Assembly: GCA_964650525.1 (NCBI GenBank)
Contig: CAZYUA010000016.1
Span: 29,994 to 93,993, forward strand
Reading direction: 5' to 3'
DNA: 64,000 nucleotides
DNA from: UBA1413 sp964650525
GTDB taxonomy: Bacteria > Bacteroidota > Bacteroidia > Bacteroidales > Prolixibacteraceae
The position numbers and the translations under genes were made by a program. Position 1 is the stretch's first letter. Each line of letters begins with the position of its first letter. Under the pieces are notes generated by a model, which saw only the letters and a list, made by a program, of their open reading frames with translations, made no database searches and was not told the origin of the DNA. Shown piece by piece: positions 33,901 to 43,318 of this stretch.

Positions 33901-35353
33901 TCAGGTTGGGGTCGTCGAGGGTCACATTTCCGTCAAATTTCCTGTTTTCGATTTTTCCGTCGAGCAGGAGGTTGTGATAGGTGTATTGATAGGCACGGAG
34001 GCTGGAAACGACCCCATCGAAGGTGGCATCCAGGCTTGTGCCGTTTTGGTTCAGGAAACCTTTCACCATTCCGTTAAGGGACACTTCGCCGATCTGGCTG
34101 GTGCGGAGCAGTTTTCCCAGCTCAAAGTCGGAGGTTCCCAGTTTCCCGTCAAACCGGAGTCTGTTATTCCCGGCCGGGGCAAAAAGAAGGTCGGTTTTTA
34201 CCGTTCCCATGGGGCTGCGAAGGGTTCCGTAAGCTACGAAGTCGCTTAAAAATCCTGTGAAGTTGCCTTCATAGCTGATGGTGCCGGTTTGGTACAGGTT
34301 ATCGGGAAACCGGAGATAGTTGACTTTGGATTGTGAAGGCAGCCTGATCTGGCTCAGGTCCCTGAAATCGGTACGGAATCGTTTAAGGTCGAGGAAAATA
34401 AAGGGTTCTGAAAGTTCTTCGTACGAGCTTACCGTCAGGTCGCAGGCCACGGAGGTATTGGTACCGGTGCGGATGAGCAGGTTCCGGGCTTTCAGGTTAC
34501 GGGGGTTTCCGGTGAAAAGTCCCGACACTTCAAAAACCTGGTTCATGCCTTTCACTGCGGGAAGGAACAAGGCCAGGTCTTTCATGGAGAGGCGGGCAGG
34601 AGGCAGCGTCAACCTGAAATCGGAGATGCGTTCCCCGGTGCCGGGGAGAGCTACCTGTTTCAGAACTAGGGAAGCACTGTCGACGACAGAATTCAGGGTG
34701 CGGAACCCGATGTTCCGGATATGAAAAGTGTCCGCCACGGAGGTTATATCGGCTGTCAGGTCTTCCAGGTAAAACCCTTTTGAATCGATCAGGGTCAGGG
34801 AAGAGATCTTCAGGTTCATATTTTCGGGGCCGAGATAGAAATCCCCGATGTGGAGGTTGATGTCGTCCACGCGGTATTCGCGGGGATTACCCCGCTGGTC
34901 CAGGTAGGTGAATTCCGATTTTCGGATCCTGAAGGTATGGCAGGAGAGGGTCCAGGGGTTTGTGTTCAGGCTGTCGGCCGGTGTCTGACGACGGGTCAGA
35001 AATCGGAAATTGTATTCACCGGATGCGTCCTTCCGGATGTTGACCCGGGCCTTTTCGATGGTAATGAGGTCAAAATGACCCTGTTTGTGGCGCAGGTTGA
35101 GTTTGCCCAGATGGAGTGTCACCTGGCCGGCAGAAGCCAGAGTGTCGCCGGCCTGGTCTTCCAGCCATAGGTTGCCCAGGACCAGTTTGCCGAAAAGCGA
35201 GAGGTTCACCGTTTCAACATGGATCTTCAGGTCGCTGTTGTTGGCCAGGAAAGTGGTGAATCTTTGGGTGATAAACAGCTGGACCCTCCGGCTTTGAAGG
35301 GCTACAAAGAGAACTGCCAGCGACATGACGACCACTGTCAGGAAGATGAGCAC
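30959..35353 (-). CDS. tamB: TamB-like translocation and assembly module protein
   Basis: 1464 residues. One N-terminal membrane helix (MLIFLTVVVMSLAVLFVAL) precedes a very long beta-helical/AsmA-like periplasmic body and a C-terminal DUF490/TamB domain (from about residue 1090 on: QGEGTLRFRMDKAGNIFLSG, LDLTQGEYLFTVQDVINKRF). TamB bridges inner and outer membrane and is linked to lipid transport and outer-membrane protein assembly. The start is a GTG at 35353. The frame is open for 12 more codons up to a TGA, with SIKKGWKI just before the helix but no ATG; a rarer start codon there is possible. No tamA-like gene is adjacent. tsaD is divergent. Confidence 0.9.
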   Translation of the reverse strand: MLIFLTVVVMSLAVLFVALQSRRVQLFITQRFTTFLANNSDLKIHVETVNLSLFGKLVLGNLWLEDQAGDTLASAGQVTLHLGKLNLRHKQGHFDLITIEKARVNIRKDASGEYNFRFLTRRQTPADSLNTNPWTLSCHTFRIRKSEFTYLDQRGNPREYRVDDINLHIGDFYLGPENMNLKISSLTLIDSKGFYLEDLTADITSVADTFHIRNIGFRTLNSVVDSASLVLKQVALPGTGERISDFRLTLPPARLSMKDLALFLPAVKGMNQVFEVSGLFTGNPRNLKARNLLIRTGTNTSVACDLTVSSYEELSEPFIFLDLKRFRTDFRDLSQIRLPSQSKVNYLRFPDNLYQTGTISYEGNFTGFLSDFVAYGTLRSPMGTVKTDLLFAPAGNNRLRFDGKLGTSDFELGKLLRTSQIGEVSLNGMVKGFLNQNGTSLDATFDGVVSSLRAYQYTYHNLLLDGKIENRKFDGNVTLDDPNLKLNFSGVLNLNEKTPEFDFILNLQKADLVALQLDSRSTESDLSFEMTANFSGSSFDSFEGLVQVYNGSYQNQNGQMEFASLTVSTSLNEESSRINLYSDYLDGTITGEYHLGYLPQSFRQVVAAYLPAFAPGAGETPVSIAANKFGFSFDVRNLDELTAVFLPDLKVTGPFAIHGKIDSGDSGLELFGKIPSLTYQDMAFDNLEFRLSPENRKLFSDITLDRAHLANQTDLFNISLEATAGGDIVGTRIGWDNRKKLTYKGEIESEFLFTRMEGRAKPFTDIRVNPATIILADSAWQLSQTSLRIDTTSVNIQGFSFSNGNQKIAINGKISTNPEEQLRIDLQNIGLPSAAYYLGLRDEMKGTFNGSISLSDLYKDRLFRSDLRLDGLEFRNQGIGDVSLFSHWDSETRLMNGELTIEKNGKLELLAKGSMDPRTTHMDFTFDFENQPLVILNTVITDVLTGFYGYGSGKIRLQGTPEKILLDGAVFCRDAGLTVGYTQVTYELNDSVHFAGDKIIFDNIRFRDRQGNRGLFTGTIRHDSFQNMDFDLHLSTGKILAMNTTAKSSEQFYGKVVAAGNITITGHGSDVLLAGEATSLPETAGTIVLSDDAEVTRYDFVRFVSPDTGRVTAPVVARTPPSSGFEMDLLMHVTPDARVQMIYNTQISDLISGQGEGTLRFRMDKAGNIFLSGNLDLTQGEYLFTVQDVINKRFVVEPGGSVTWSGDPYNAVIDLKAVYKLKASLYELMAGTSENAGSNQRVPVECKILLTGDLISPDIGFDIVFPDLEARLRDEMQQFFTTQEDLNRQMLSLLVLGRFYTPEYIRGNYEPTTGSLIGSTASDLFSNQLSNWLSRINKDVDVGFNYRPGNQITGDEIELALSTQIFNDRVTINGNIANNTNPTSMNNSELVGDFEINVKLTPSGKLQLKAYNRSNNNLIYETAPYTQGLGLSYKENFDTTREFWQKFLTLFRKPGKRAEPAATP

Positions 35354-35373
35354 TATTTTCCAGCCTTTTTTAA

Positions 35374-35397
35374 TACTTTTGCTTTTTCACAAAATTA
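35374..35397. promoter_or_regulatory. Facing -7 elements for tsaD and tamB
   Basis: TACTTTTG on the plus strand (35374-35381) and TAATTTTG on the minus strand (35397-35390) both fit TAnnTTTG and are 8 bases apart. Their predicted start points fall between them, so polymerases at the two promoters would compete. Matching -33 elements are not evident. Confidence 0.45.
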
Positions 35398-35445
35398 TAC
35401 AAAACTCCCTGAAAAGGAAGGGTTAATAAAAAAACGGTGACCGGG

Positions 35446-36483
35446 ATGAGATATTCTGACCGAGGAGACCTTTTTGTACTGGGTATAGAGTCGTCGTGCG
35501 ATGATACCAGTGCGGCAGTGGTGTGCCATAATACCGTACTGTCGAATGTGACGGCCGGACAGCAGGTCCATGAAGCGTATGGGGGGGTGGTTCCGGAGCT
35601 GGCCTCCCGGGCGCATCAGCAGAACATCATCCCGGTGGTGGATGTGGCATTGCGGCAGGCGGGAGTCAGGAAGGAACAGCTGGCAGCCGTGGCTTTCACC
35701 CGTGGTCCCGGTTTGCTGGGCTCGTTGCTGGTGGGTACCTCTTTTGCCAAGGGCTTTACGCTGGCACGGGGAATTCCCCTCATCGAGGTGAACCATCTGC
35801 AGGCCCACGTCCTGGCACTTTTCCTCAGGGAGCCCGGCAAGGAATGCCGCACCCCCGTTTTTCCCTTTCTCTGTCTTCTGGTTTCCGGGGGCAATTCGCA
35901 GATCATCCGGGTCAACGACTACCTGGACATGGAGGTAATAGGCCAGACCATCGACGATGCGGCCGGAGAGGCGTTTGACAAATGCGCCAAAGTGATGGGG
36001 CTTCCTTATCCCGGCGGGCCCCATATAGACAGACTGTCGAAAGAGGGTGATTCCGGCCGTTTTTCGTTTACCAAACCGCTGATCCGGGGGCTGGACTATA
36101 GTTTCAGCGGACTCAAGACCAACTTTCTCTATTTTCTCAGGGACCGGCTAAAAGAGGACGCCGGTTTTATTGAGCACAACAAAGCCGATCTGGCTGCCTC
36201 GCTTCAGCGGACCATCGTAGAGATTCTCCTTCAGAAGCTGGTGAAGGCTGCCAGGGAGACCGGCATCCGGGAAATCGCCATTGCCGGGGGAGTCTCTGCC
36301 AATTCCGGGCTCCGGGATGCCTTGCATGCGGAGGCTGCCAGGCGGAAATGGAATGTTTTCATCCCCGAGATAAAATATACCATGGATAATGCAGCGATGA
36401 TCGCGATTACGGGAATTTTTAAATACCTTGGGGGAGATTTTGCCAGCCAGGGTGTGGTGCCGTTTGCCAGGACCCATTTGTGA
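35446..36483 (+). CDS. tsaD: tRNA N6-threonylcarbamoyladenosine synthase TsaD
   Basis: 345 residues from the ATG at 35446; a GTG at 35437 is an alternative in frame. TsaD transfers the threonylcarbamoyl group onto A37 of ANN-decoding tRNAs. Motifs: VLGIESSCDDTSAAV at the N-terminus, the metal-binding HxxxH in VNHLQAHVLA, LVSGGNSQI, GEAFDKCAKVMGLPYPGGP, and AGGVSANSGLR. Length is normal. Divergent from tamB across 92 bases. Confidence 0.97.
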   Translation: MRYSDRGDLFVLGIESSCDDTSAAVVCHNTVLSNVTAGQQVHEAYGGVVPELASRAHQQNIIPVVDVALRQAGVRKEQLAAVAFTRGPGLLGSLLVGTSFAKGFTLARGIPLIEVNHLQAHVLALFLREPGKECRTPVFPFLCLLVSGGNSQIIRVNDYLDMEVIGQTIDDAAGEAFDKCAKVMGLPYPGGPHIDRLSKEGDSGRFSFTKPLIRGLDYSFSGLKTNFLYFLRDRLKEDAGFIEHNKADLAASLQRTIVEILLQKLVKAARETGIREIAIAGGVSANSGLRDALHAEAARRKWNVFIPEIKYTMDNAAMIAITGIFKYLGGDFASQGVVPFARTHL

Positions 36484-36646
36484 GCGGCCACGGATTATCC
36501 GCCGGCAGCAGCCGGGACTACCGCGATCCGCAACAGGATGGCGCGGGCAGGGCAGGAACCTCCCCACCGTGCGTATAACGATGCGGAAACCTGCCACAAT
36601 CAGGACTTTCCATCAGCGTACATACTATAGTAAAACCAAATTGTAT

Positions 36647-38923
36647 ATGAAGAATCACCTTACCCTTACGGCTATGGTACTGTTAGTGGCCGGCGGGACT
36701 GTTGCCCAGGTGCGCCAGTCAGCGCTGCTGAAGTATGATCAGCAAATCGACGGAATCATCAGCCGGATGACCCTTGAAGAAAAAGTGGACATGCTTCATG
36801 CCAAGCATATGTTTGTCTCCAGTGGAGTGGAAAGGCTGAATATTGCCGACATGAAATATGCCGACGGGCCCTTTGGGATCCGCGAGGAGATGCAGCCCAA
36901 CGGATGGATGCCCCTGGGTTGGGAAAATGACAAAGCCACCTTTTTCCCTACCGGCTCGGCGCTGGCAGCCACCTGGTGCCCTTCGATGGCCTATGCTTAC
37001 GGTAGCGGGCTGGCTCAGGAGGCCCGCCTGCGCGGCAAAGACATGGTGCTGGCACCGGCCATTAACATACAGCGTATTCCCACGGGTGGAAGAACCTATG
37101 AGTATTTAAGCGAAGATCCCTTTCTGAGCGCCCGGATGGCCGCAGGGTACACCCGGGGGGTGCAGGATCATGGCGTGGCGGTATGCCTGAAACATTTTGC
37201 CCTGAACAACCAGGAAAACAACCGCGGAACCGTGGATGTCAGGGTGGGCGAAAGGGCTATGCGAGAGATCTATCTGCCCCCTTTCCGGGCGGCCGTCGAA
37301 GAAGCCGATGCTTACGGAGTCATGGCAGCTTATAACAAGGTCGACGGATGGTGGTGTGCTGAAAATGACCGGCTCCTCAACCAGATTTTGCGGAATGAGT
37401 GGGGTTTTGCCGGGATGGTCATCTCCGACTGGGGTGGTACCCACAGCACGGTGCATGCCATCAGAAACGGATTGAATGTTGAGATGCCCGATAAAAGATA
37501 TTTCGGACAGCCTCTGCTGGATTCGGTAAAGGCGGGGCTGGTGACAGAAGAAATCATCAACCGGCGGGTGCGGGAAATCCTGCGGGTGAGGCTGGCCATA
37601 CAACCAGTGCCGGAAGACCAGGCCAACAAGGTGATGACTTCACAGCCTGCCGTTCAGAAGATTGCATATGATGTGGCTTCCCGATCGGTAGTTTTACTGA
37701 AAAACGAAGGCATTCTCCCCCTGAAGCTGGACAACAAGCCGGTGATTGCCGTTATCGGAGCCAACGCCATGCAGACCATGGCCACCGGAGGACTGGGTGC
37801 CGGTGTGAAAACCCTGTATGAAATTACCCCCCTCGAAGGATTGAAACACCGGATCGGCGACAAGGCTGAAATCCTGTATGCTCCGGGATACGAACCGGCG
37901 GAGACCGGTTTTGGAAGCAGGTTCAGGCGAAGAACCCCCGAAGAGCGGGAGAAAGAAGCCCGGGAGCGGGAACTCACAGCCCGGAAACTGGCTGAGGAAG
38001 CGATGGAAGTTGCCTCTAAAGCCCGTTTCGTCCTGTTTGTCGGCGGCAATAACCGCACGGTCGAAACGGAAGGCACCGACAGGAAGGAACTCTTCCTTCC
38101 TTATGGGCAGGATTCGCTGATTCAAAAAATTGCCCGAGTGAATCCTGCTCTTATCACGGTTCTGACCAGCGGCGCTCCCAACGACCTGAGGGTAGTGCAG
38201 CCTCTTTCAAAGGCATTGCTCCTATCCTGGTTTAATGGCTCAGAAGGAGGCCATGCCCTGGCCGATATCCTCCTGGGAACGGTCTCTCCCAGCGGGCGCC
38301 TGCCTTTTACCCTGCCTGTAAAACTGGAAGATTCGCCTGCCTACGCGCTGGGTAACTATCCGCAAGGGGTACAGAACGCCGACATTTTTGCCAGCCTGGT
38401 CTCGGAAACCGACACGGCTGTGCACGCCGCATCCAGAAGGGAACAAGCCCTGAAAACAGATCCTAATGTGGCGCTCTATTCCGAAGAATCGCTGGTCGGA
38501 TACCGCTGGTACGACACGAAAGAGATCGCCGTGATGTATCCTTTCGGACATGGCCTCACGTATTCCTCCTTTGGGTATTCCAATCTCAAAACCAGCAAAA
38601 ACCGTTACCGTACTTCCGACGTCATCCGGCTAACCTTCCAATTGAAAAATAGTGGGGATGTGTCAGCTGAAGAGGTGGTTCAGGCGTATGTCCGCCGGAT
38701 GGACTCTGAGGTTGTGTGGCCGCAAAAGGAGCTTAAGGCCTTTATGAGGGTTCCTTTGGCAGCCGGGGAATCGAAAAAAGTCACCCTTGACATACCCATC
38801 CGTGATCTCCGGTACTGGAATGAAGCCCGGGATGCCTGGGAGGATGATCCCGGAAGGGTGGAGCTTCTGGTCGGGGCATCGGCAGGCGATATCAGGCTGA
38901 CCAGGCAGGTGACCCTTAAATAA
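36647..38923 (+). CDS. Glycoside hydrolase family 3 (beta-glucosidase-like), exported
   Basis: 758 residues from the ATG at 36647, which opens a signal peptide (MKNHLTLTAMVLLVAGGTVAQ); the frame is open 73 codons upstream but that part overlaps tsaD and has no signal character. GH3 N-domain: DGPFGIREE, RGKDMVLAPAINIQRIP, KHFALNNQENNR, nucleophile Asp in GMVISDWGGTHS. The GH3 C-domain and a fibronectin-III-like C-terminal domain (VVQAYVRRMDSEV ... GASAGDIRLT) follow. It probably trims beta-linked glucose or xylose from oligosaccharides in the periplasm. No partner genes adjoin it. Confidence 0.93.
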   Translation: MKNHLTLTAMVLLVAGGTVAQVRQSALLKYDQQIDGIISRMTLEEKVDMLHAKHMFVSSGVERLNIADMKYADGPFGIREEMQPNGWMPLGWENDKATFFPTGSALAATWCPSMAYAYGSGLAQEARLRGKDMVLAPAINIQRIPTGGRTYEYLSEDPFLSARMAAGYTRGVQDHGVAVCLKHFALNNQENNRGTVDVRVGERAMREIYLPPFRAAVEEADAYGVMAAYNKVDGWWCAENDRLLNQILRNEWGFAGMVISDWGGTHSTVHAIRNGLNVEMPDKRYFGQPLLDSVKAGLVTEEIINRRVREILRVRLAIQPVPEDQANKVMTSQPAVQKIAYDVASRSVVLLKNEGILPLKLDNKPVIAVIGANAMQTMATGGLGAGVKTLYEITPLEGLKHRIGDKAEILYAPGYEPAETGFGSRFRRRTPEEREKEARERELTARKLAEEAMEVASKARFVLFVGGNNRTVETEGTDRKELFLPYGQDSLIQKIARVNPALITVLTSGAPNDLRVVQPLSKALLLSWFNGSEGGHALADILLGTVSPSGRLPFTLPVKLEDSPAYALGNYPQGVQNADIFASLVSETDTAVHAASRREQALKTDPNVALYSEESLVGYRWYDTKEIAVMYPFGHGLTYSSFGYSNLKTSKNRYRTSDVIRLTFQLKNSGDVSAEEVVQAYVRRMDSEVVWPQKELKAFMRVPLAAGESKKVTLDIPIRDLRYWNEARDAWEDDPGRVELLVGASAGDIRLTRQVTLK

Positions 38924-39039
38924 CCGGATGGCGGATCGGAAGGCACTTACAGGTAGCCCTGCAACCGGCGAAGGACCAGGGACAACCAGGAATCGTAAGC
39001 CTTACGAATAGTTCCGGGAAGCAGGAAATGCCGTGAACG

Positions 39040-40725
39040 TCATTTCACGAGTTTCCTGTACCTGAACCGTTTGGGGGTTGCATCGCCGAGGCGTTTTTTA
39101 CGGTTTTCCTCGTATTCTGAAAAGGAACCTTCGAAGAAGCATACGGTGGCGTCGCCTTCGAAGGCGAGGATGTGGGTGGCAATGCGGTCGAGGAACCATC
39201 GGTCATGGCTGATGACCACGGCGCAGCCTGCAAAGCTCTCCAGGCCTTCTTCCAGTGCGCGGAGCGTGTTGACATCGATGTCGTTGGTAGGTTCGTCGAG
39301 CAGGATCACATTGCCTTCTCCTTTCAGTGCCATTGCCAGGTGAAGTCGGTTGCGTTCGCCGCCGGAGAGGACTCCGCATTTTTTTTCCTGGTCGGAGCCC
39401 GAGAAATTGAACCGGGCCACATAAGCCCGGGCGTTGACCATCCTCCCACCCAGCATCATCGTTTCGTTGCCTCCCGAGATCACTTCAAATACCGACCTGG
39501 CAGGATCGATGGCCTGATGGCTCTGGTCCACATAGCTGATGACCACGGTTTCCCCGGTTTCGATGGTACCGGTGTCGGGCGTCAGTTGTTTCATGATCAG
39601 GCGGAAAAGTGTGGTTTTCCCGGCGCCGTTGGGACCGATCACGCCGATAATTCCGTTCGGGGGAAGGTCAAAATCGAGATTCTGGAAGAGCATCCGGTCA
39701 CCCAGGCTTTTGGAGACGCCCTGCATACGGATGACTTTGTTCCCCAGGCGGGGGCCGTTAGGGATGTACAATTCCAATTTTTCTTCTTTTTGCCTGACAT
39801 CTTCGTTCAGCAGCCGGTCGTAGGCTGAGAGGCGGGCTTTTGATTTGGCTTGCCTTGCTTTGGGTGACATGCGGACCCATTCGAGTTCCCGTTCCAGAGT
39901 TTTTCTCCTTTTGGAGACGCCTTTTTCTTCGAGTTCCAGGCGTTTGGCTTTTTGTTCCAGCCAGGAAGTGTAGTTTCCTTTCCAGGGGATGCCCTGGCCG
40001 CGGTCGAGTTCCAGGATCCACCCGGCCACCTTGTCGAGAAAATACCGGTCGTGGGTGATGCAAATGACGGTACCGCGGTATTGCCGGAGGTGTTCTTCGA
40101 GCCAGAGGATGCTTTCTGCATCCAGGTGGTTGGTAGGCTCGTCGAGCAGCAGCACATCCGGTTCGCGCAGGAGCAGGCGGCAAAGGGCCACCCGGCGCCG
40201 TTCGCCCCCGGAGAGCTCTTTAACCGGCTGATCGTCGGGAGGGCACTGGAGTGCATCCATGGCCTGTTCCAGCCGGGTATCCAGATTCCAGGCATCGTAC
40301 TGGTCTATTTTCTCCTGCAGCCGCTCCTGCTCGGCTATCAGTTTGTCCATTTTCTCCGGGTTCTCATATACCTCGGGCAACCCGAACTGCTCGTTGATCT
40401 GTTCGTAAGCCTCCAGGATGCCGGCGACCTCCAGGACGCCCTCCCGGACCACCTCCTTTACTGTTTTGGTGTCGTCGAGAAGGGGTTCCTGTTCCAGCAA
40501 CCCCACCGAGTAGCCGGGCGAAAACACCAGTTCCCCGTTAAAGGAGGTATCGGTGCCAGCGATGATCCGCAGTAGGGTGGACTTACCGCTGCCGTTCAAC
40601 CCGATGATCCCTATTTTAGCCCCCAGGAAAAAGGAGAGGGAGATGTCTTTGATGACCGTTTTGTTGGGCGGGTAGGTCTTGCTGACCCGGAACATCGAAA
40701 AAATGATCTGTTTGTCGTCGGCCAT
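39040..40725 (-). CDS. ettA: ABC-F translational throttle ATPase EttA
   Basis: 561 residues from the ATG at 40725 (MADDKQIIFSMFRVSKTYPP), matching the 555-560 of EttA; the upstream open frame reads as shadow of the permease gene. Two ABC cassettes: Walker A GLNGSGKST and GPNGAGKTT, signatures LSGGERRRVALC and LSGGERNRLHLA, Walker B LLLDEPTNHLD and ILLDEPTNDID. The linker between them is lysine-rich. No membrane segments. EttA binds the ribosomal E site and gates early elongation according to ADP/ATP. It lies 43 bases after rbsC-like on the same strand but is probably functionally separate. Confidence 0.94.
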   Translation of the reverse strand: MADDKQIIFSMFRVSKTYPPNKTVIKDISLSFFLGAKIGIIGLNGSGKSTLLRIIAGTDTSFNGELVFSPGYSVGLLEQEPLLDDTKTVKEVVREGVLEVAGILEAYEQINEQFGLPEVYENPEKMDKLIAEQERLQEKIDQYDAWNLDTRLEQAMDALQCPPDDQPVKELSGGERRRVALCRLLLREPDVLLLDEPTNHLDAESILWLEEHLRQYRGTVICITHDRYFLDKVAGWILELDRGQGIPWKGNYTSWLEQKAKRLELEEKGVSKRRKTLERELEWVRMSPKARQAKSKARLSAYDRLLNEDVRQKEEKLELYIPNGPRLGNKVIRMQGVSKSLGDRMLFQNLDFDLPPNGIIGVIGPNGAGKTTLFRLIMKQLTPDTGTIETGETVVISYVDQSHQAIDPARSVFEVISGGNETMMLGGRMVNARAYVARFNFSGSDQEKKCGVLSGGERNRLHLAMALKGEGNVILLDEPTNDIDVNTLRALEEGLESFAGCAVVISHDRWFLDRIATHILAFEGDATVCFFEGSFSEYEENRKKRLGDATPKRFRYRKLVK

Positions 40726-40768
40726 AGCGTTAAGATAGGAGGGGTGAAAATAGAATGTTTTTTCCGGA

Positions 40769-41746
40769 TTAATCTTCTTTCCGGGTGTTGAATTTTTCGA
40801 TGATGACGGCCAGGAGGATGACAATTCCCTTGACGACCTGCTGCCAGAAGGGGGAGACGTTAAGGAGTACGAGGCCGTTGTTGAGTACACCGATGATCAG
40901 GGCTCCCTGGACGGTTCCCAGGATCGTGCCTTTGCCTCCCGAGAGGGAGGTTCCGCCAATCACCACTGCTGCTATGGAGTCCAGTTCGTAACTGGCTCCG
41001 GCATTGGGTTGGGCTGAGTCGAGGCGGGAGGTGACTATCAGCCCGCCGATGGCTGCCATGGCACCTGCCAGGGTGTACACTACAGTTTTTATCTTCAGGA
41101 TGGGTATACCCGCCAGCGCGGCAGCTTTTTCGTTGCCCCCGATGGCGTAAATATACCGGCCGAGGCGGGTTTTACGGGTAAGCAGGATGGCTGCGGCAAC
41201 AAGGATGAGCGATATCCATACCGGCATGGGGATTCCCAGAAACCAACCGGTTCCGATAAAGGAAAAGTCATCCCCGAGGCTGGTAATGGGGAATCCTTTG
41301 GTCCAGAGCATGGTGAGTCCGCGGGCGATGGTGAGCATGGCCAGGGTGGCCACAAACGGGGGAACCTTAAACCGCGTGATAGCCAGCCCGTTGATCCATC
41401 CCATGAGCGATCCTGTAGCTAATCCTCCCAGGAGTGCCCCGAAAAGGGTGTACCCCACGTAAAGTTCCAGAGAAGGAATGTCAGCACCGAATTTCAACAT
41501 GCCGGCGGCGATGGCACCGCTCAGTGCCAGCACCGAACCCACCGACAGGTCGATGCCCCCGGTGAGGATCACGAGGGTCATGCCCACGGAGACAATCACA
41601 TTTACCGATATCTGGCGCATTACATTCCATCCGTTTTCGGCTGTGAGAAACCGGTCGGAAAGCAAACCCAGGATCACGCATAGCAGGAGCAGGGCTATCA
41701 CCGACCGGAACCTGCTGAGATTTTGTTTAATCAGGTTTTTCTTCAT
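40769..41746 (-). CDS. Ribose-type (CUT2) sugar ABC transporter permease
   Basis: 325 residues with about eight to ten transmembrane helices. ILTGGIDLSVGSVLALSGAIAAG is the RbsC-family hallmark, and the C-terminal TSLSGGKGTILGTVQGALIIGVLNNGLVLL is equally typical. One permease homodimerises with the dual-cassette ATPase encoded upstream. It is the last gene of the nine-gene sugar operon, 39 bases after the ATPase gene. Substrate follows from the operon (proposed: a branched or unusual pentose such as apiose). Confidence 0.93.
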   Translation of the reverse strand: MKKNLIKQNLSRFRSVIALLLLCVILGLLSDRFLTAENGWNVMRQISVNVIVSVGMTLVILTGGIDLSVGSVLALSGAIAAGMLKFGADIPSLELYVGYTLFGALLGGLATGSLMGWINGLAITRFKVPPFVATLAMLTIARGLTMLWTKGFPITSLGDDFSFIGTGWFLGIPMPVWISLILVAAAILLTRKTRLGRYIYAIGGNEKAAALAGIPILKIKTVVYTLAGAMAAIGGLIVTSRLDSAQPNAGASYELDSIAAVVIGGTSLSGGKGTILGTVQGALIIGVLNNGLVLLNVSPFWQQVVKGIVILLAVIIEKFNTRKED

Positions 41747-41785
41747 AGGTCAAGAGGATCGTTTCGCACCTGGTAAACAGGTTGG

Positions 41786-43318
41786 TTATTTTTCGACAAT
41801 GGCTGCTTTCATAATGGCTTCGCCGGTGGCCTCTTCGCGCGACATCACAGCGGTGATTTGCGAAGCGGCAATCACCAGGATGCGGTCGGAAAGAGCCAAG
41901 ATTTCAGGCAGTTCCGAAGATACCAGGAGAATGCCGAGTCCCTGGTCGGCAAGTTCGTTGATCAGGGTATAAATCTCGGCTTTGGAGCCGATGTCGATAC
42001 CGCGGGTAGGCTCGTCGAGGAGCAGGATCCGGGGATGGGTGGCCAGCCATCTACCGAGGACCACTTTTTGCTGGTTACCGCCGCTGAGTTTTCTTACCTC
42101 CATGTCGAAAGAGGCAAGCCGGGTGTGCAGTTTCCCGGCCATATCGCGGCTCAGAGCCAGTTCCCTGCGGCGGTCGAGGAGACCCCGGCGGGTCATCTGT
42201 TTCAATACTGCCAGGGTGCTGTTTTCGGTGACACTCATAGTCAGTACCAGGCCCTGAAGTTTCCGGTCTTCGGGCACCAGGGCCATGCCGGCGCGTATGG
42301 CGTCAGATACGGAACGGATGCGGACCGGTTTTCGTCCGATGGTGATCTTCCCGGTGACGAATTCCGGGTGTAGGCCAAAGAGCGCTTCGAGCAATTCGGT
42401 GCGGCCGGCGCCCATTAATCCGCTGATGCCCAAAATTTCCCCTTTATGAAGCTGAAAACTGACATTCCTGACCAGGTATTGATCCTTTATCAGGGGATTG
42501 CGGAAGGAGAGGCCTTCGACCTCCAGCAACGGATCACCCAGTGCCGGTTTTGGCTGCCGCTGGCTGAAGGTCATGTTCCTGCCCACCATCATGCGGATCA
42601 GACTGTCGGAAGTAGCCTCTTTCATTTCCGTTTCCCCGGCATTTTTCCCGTCACGGAGGGCTGTAACCCGGTCGGCGATGCGGAACAACTCATCCAGTTT
42701 GTGTGAGATGTAGACGATGGCTACTCCCTTGTCGCGAAGTTCCCCGATGATCCTGAACAAAAGGGTGGTTTCCTTGTCGCTGATCGCCGAGGTGGGCTCA
42801 TCCATGATCAGCACCCTGGATTGCAGGTGGAGGGCGCGGGCAATTTCTACCAGTTGCTGTTGGCCTACCCGGAGCCGGTAAACGGGGGTTGCAGGATCTG
42901 TCTCGAGGTGAAGCCGATTCAGAAGGAGAGCGGTTTGACGGTTCATTTCCCGGTAGTCGACCAGCCCCAGGGGGGTGAGGGGCTCGCGGCCAAGGAAAAT
43001 GTTCTCAGCAACCGAAAGCTGGTCTACCAGGTTCAGTTCCTGTCGGATGATCACCACCCCATGCTCTTCCGCTTCACGGGGACCGGCAAAACCGACAGGT
43101 TGTCCATCCAGCAAAACCTCACCGGTAAATCCTTTGTACTCTCCACTGATGATTTTCATCAGCGTTGATTTTCCGGCGCCGTTTTCACCCACAATGGCGT
43201 TAACCTTCCCGGCATAGACCTGCAGGTTTACCGAATCCAGGGCATAATTCCCTGAAAAGGCCTTCGATACCGACCGTACCTCCAGCACCGGAGAGGGAGC
43301 TTCAGGGATTTGGGCCAT
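41786..43318 (-). CDS. Ribose-type (CUT2) sugar ABC transporter ATPase, two cassettes
   Basis: 510 residues. First cassette: Walker A GENGAGKST, Walker B VLIMDEPTSAI. Second cassette: GLMGAGRTELLEALFG, the degenerate Walker A normal for RbsA/MglA, then signature LSGGNQQKVVLGRWL and LLLDEPTRGID. Inner-membrane-associated energiser of the importer. Its start overlaps the end of the DUF2291 gene by 17 bases, implying coupled translation. Sugar ABC importers of this class are infrequent in Bacteroidota, which mostly use SusCD and MFS systems. Confidence 0.94.
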   Translation of the reverse strand: MAQIPEAPSPVLEVRSVSKAFSGNYALDSVNLQVYAGKVNAIVGENGAGKSTLMKIISGEYKGFTGEVLLDGQPVGFAGPREAEEHGVVIIRQELNLVDQLSVAENIFLGREPLTPLGLVDYREMNRQTALLLNRLHLETDPATPVYRLRVGQQQLVEIARALHLQSRVLIMDEPTSAISDKETTLLFRIIGELRDKGVAIVYISHKLDELFRIADRVTALRDGKNAGETEMKEATSDSLIRMMVGRNMTFSQRQPKPALGDPLLEVEGLSFRNPLIKDQYLVRNVSFQLHKGEILGISGLMGAGRTELLEALFGLHPEFVTGKITIGRKPVRIRSVSDAIRAGMALVPEDRKLQGLVLTMSVTENSTLAVLKQMTRRGLLDRRRELALSRDMAGKLHTRLASFDMEVRKLSGGNQQKVVLGRWLATHPRILLLDEPTRGIDIGSKAEIYTLINELADQGLGILLVSSELPEILALSDRILVIAASQITAVMSREEATGEAIMKAAIVEK

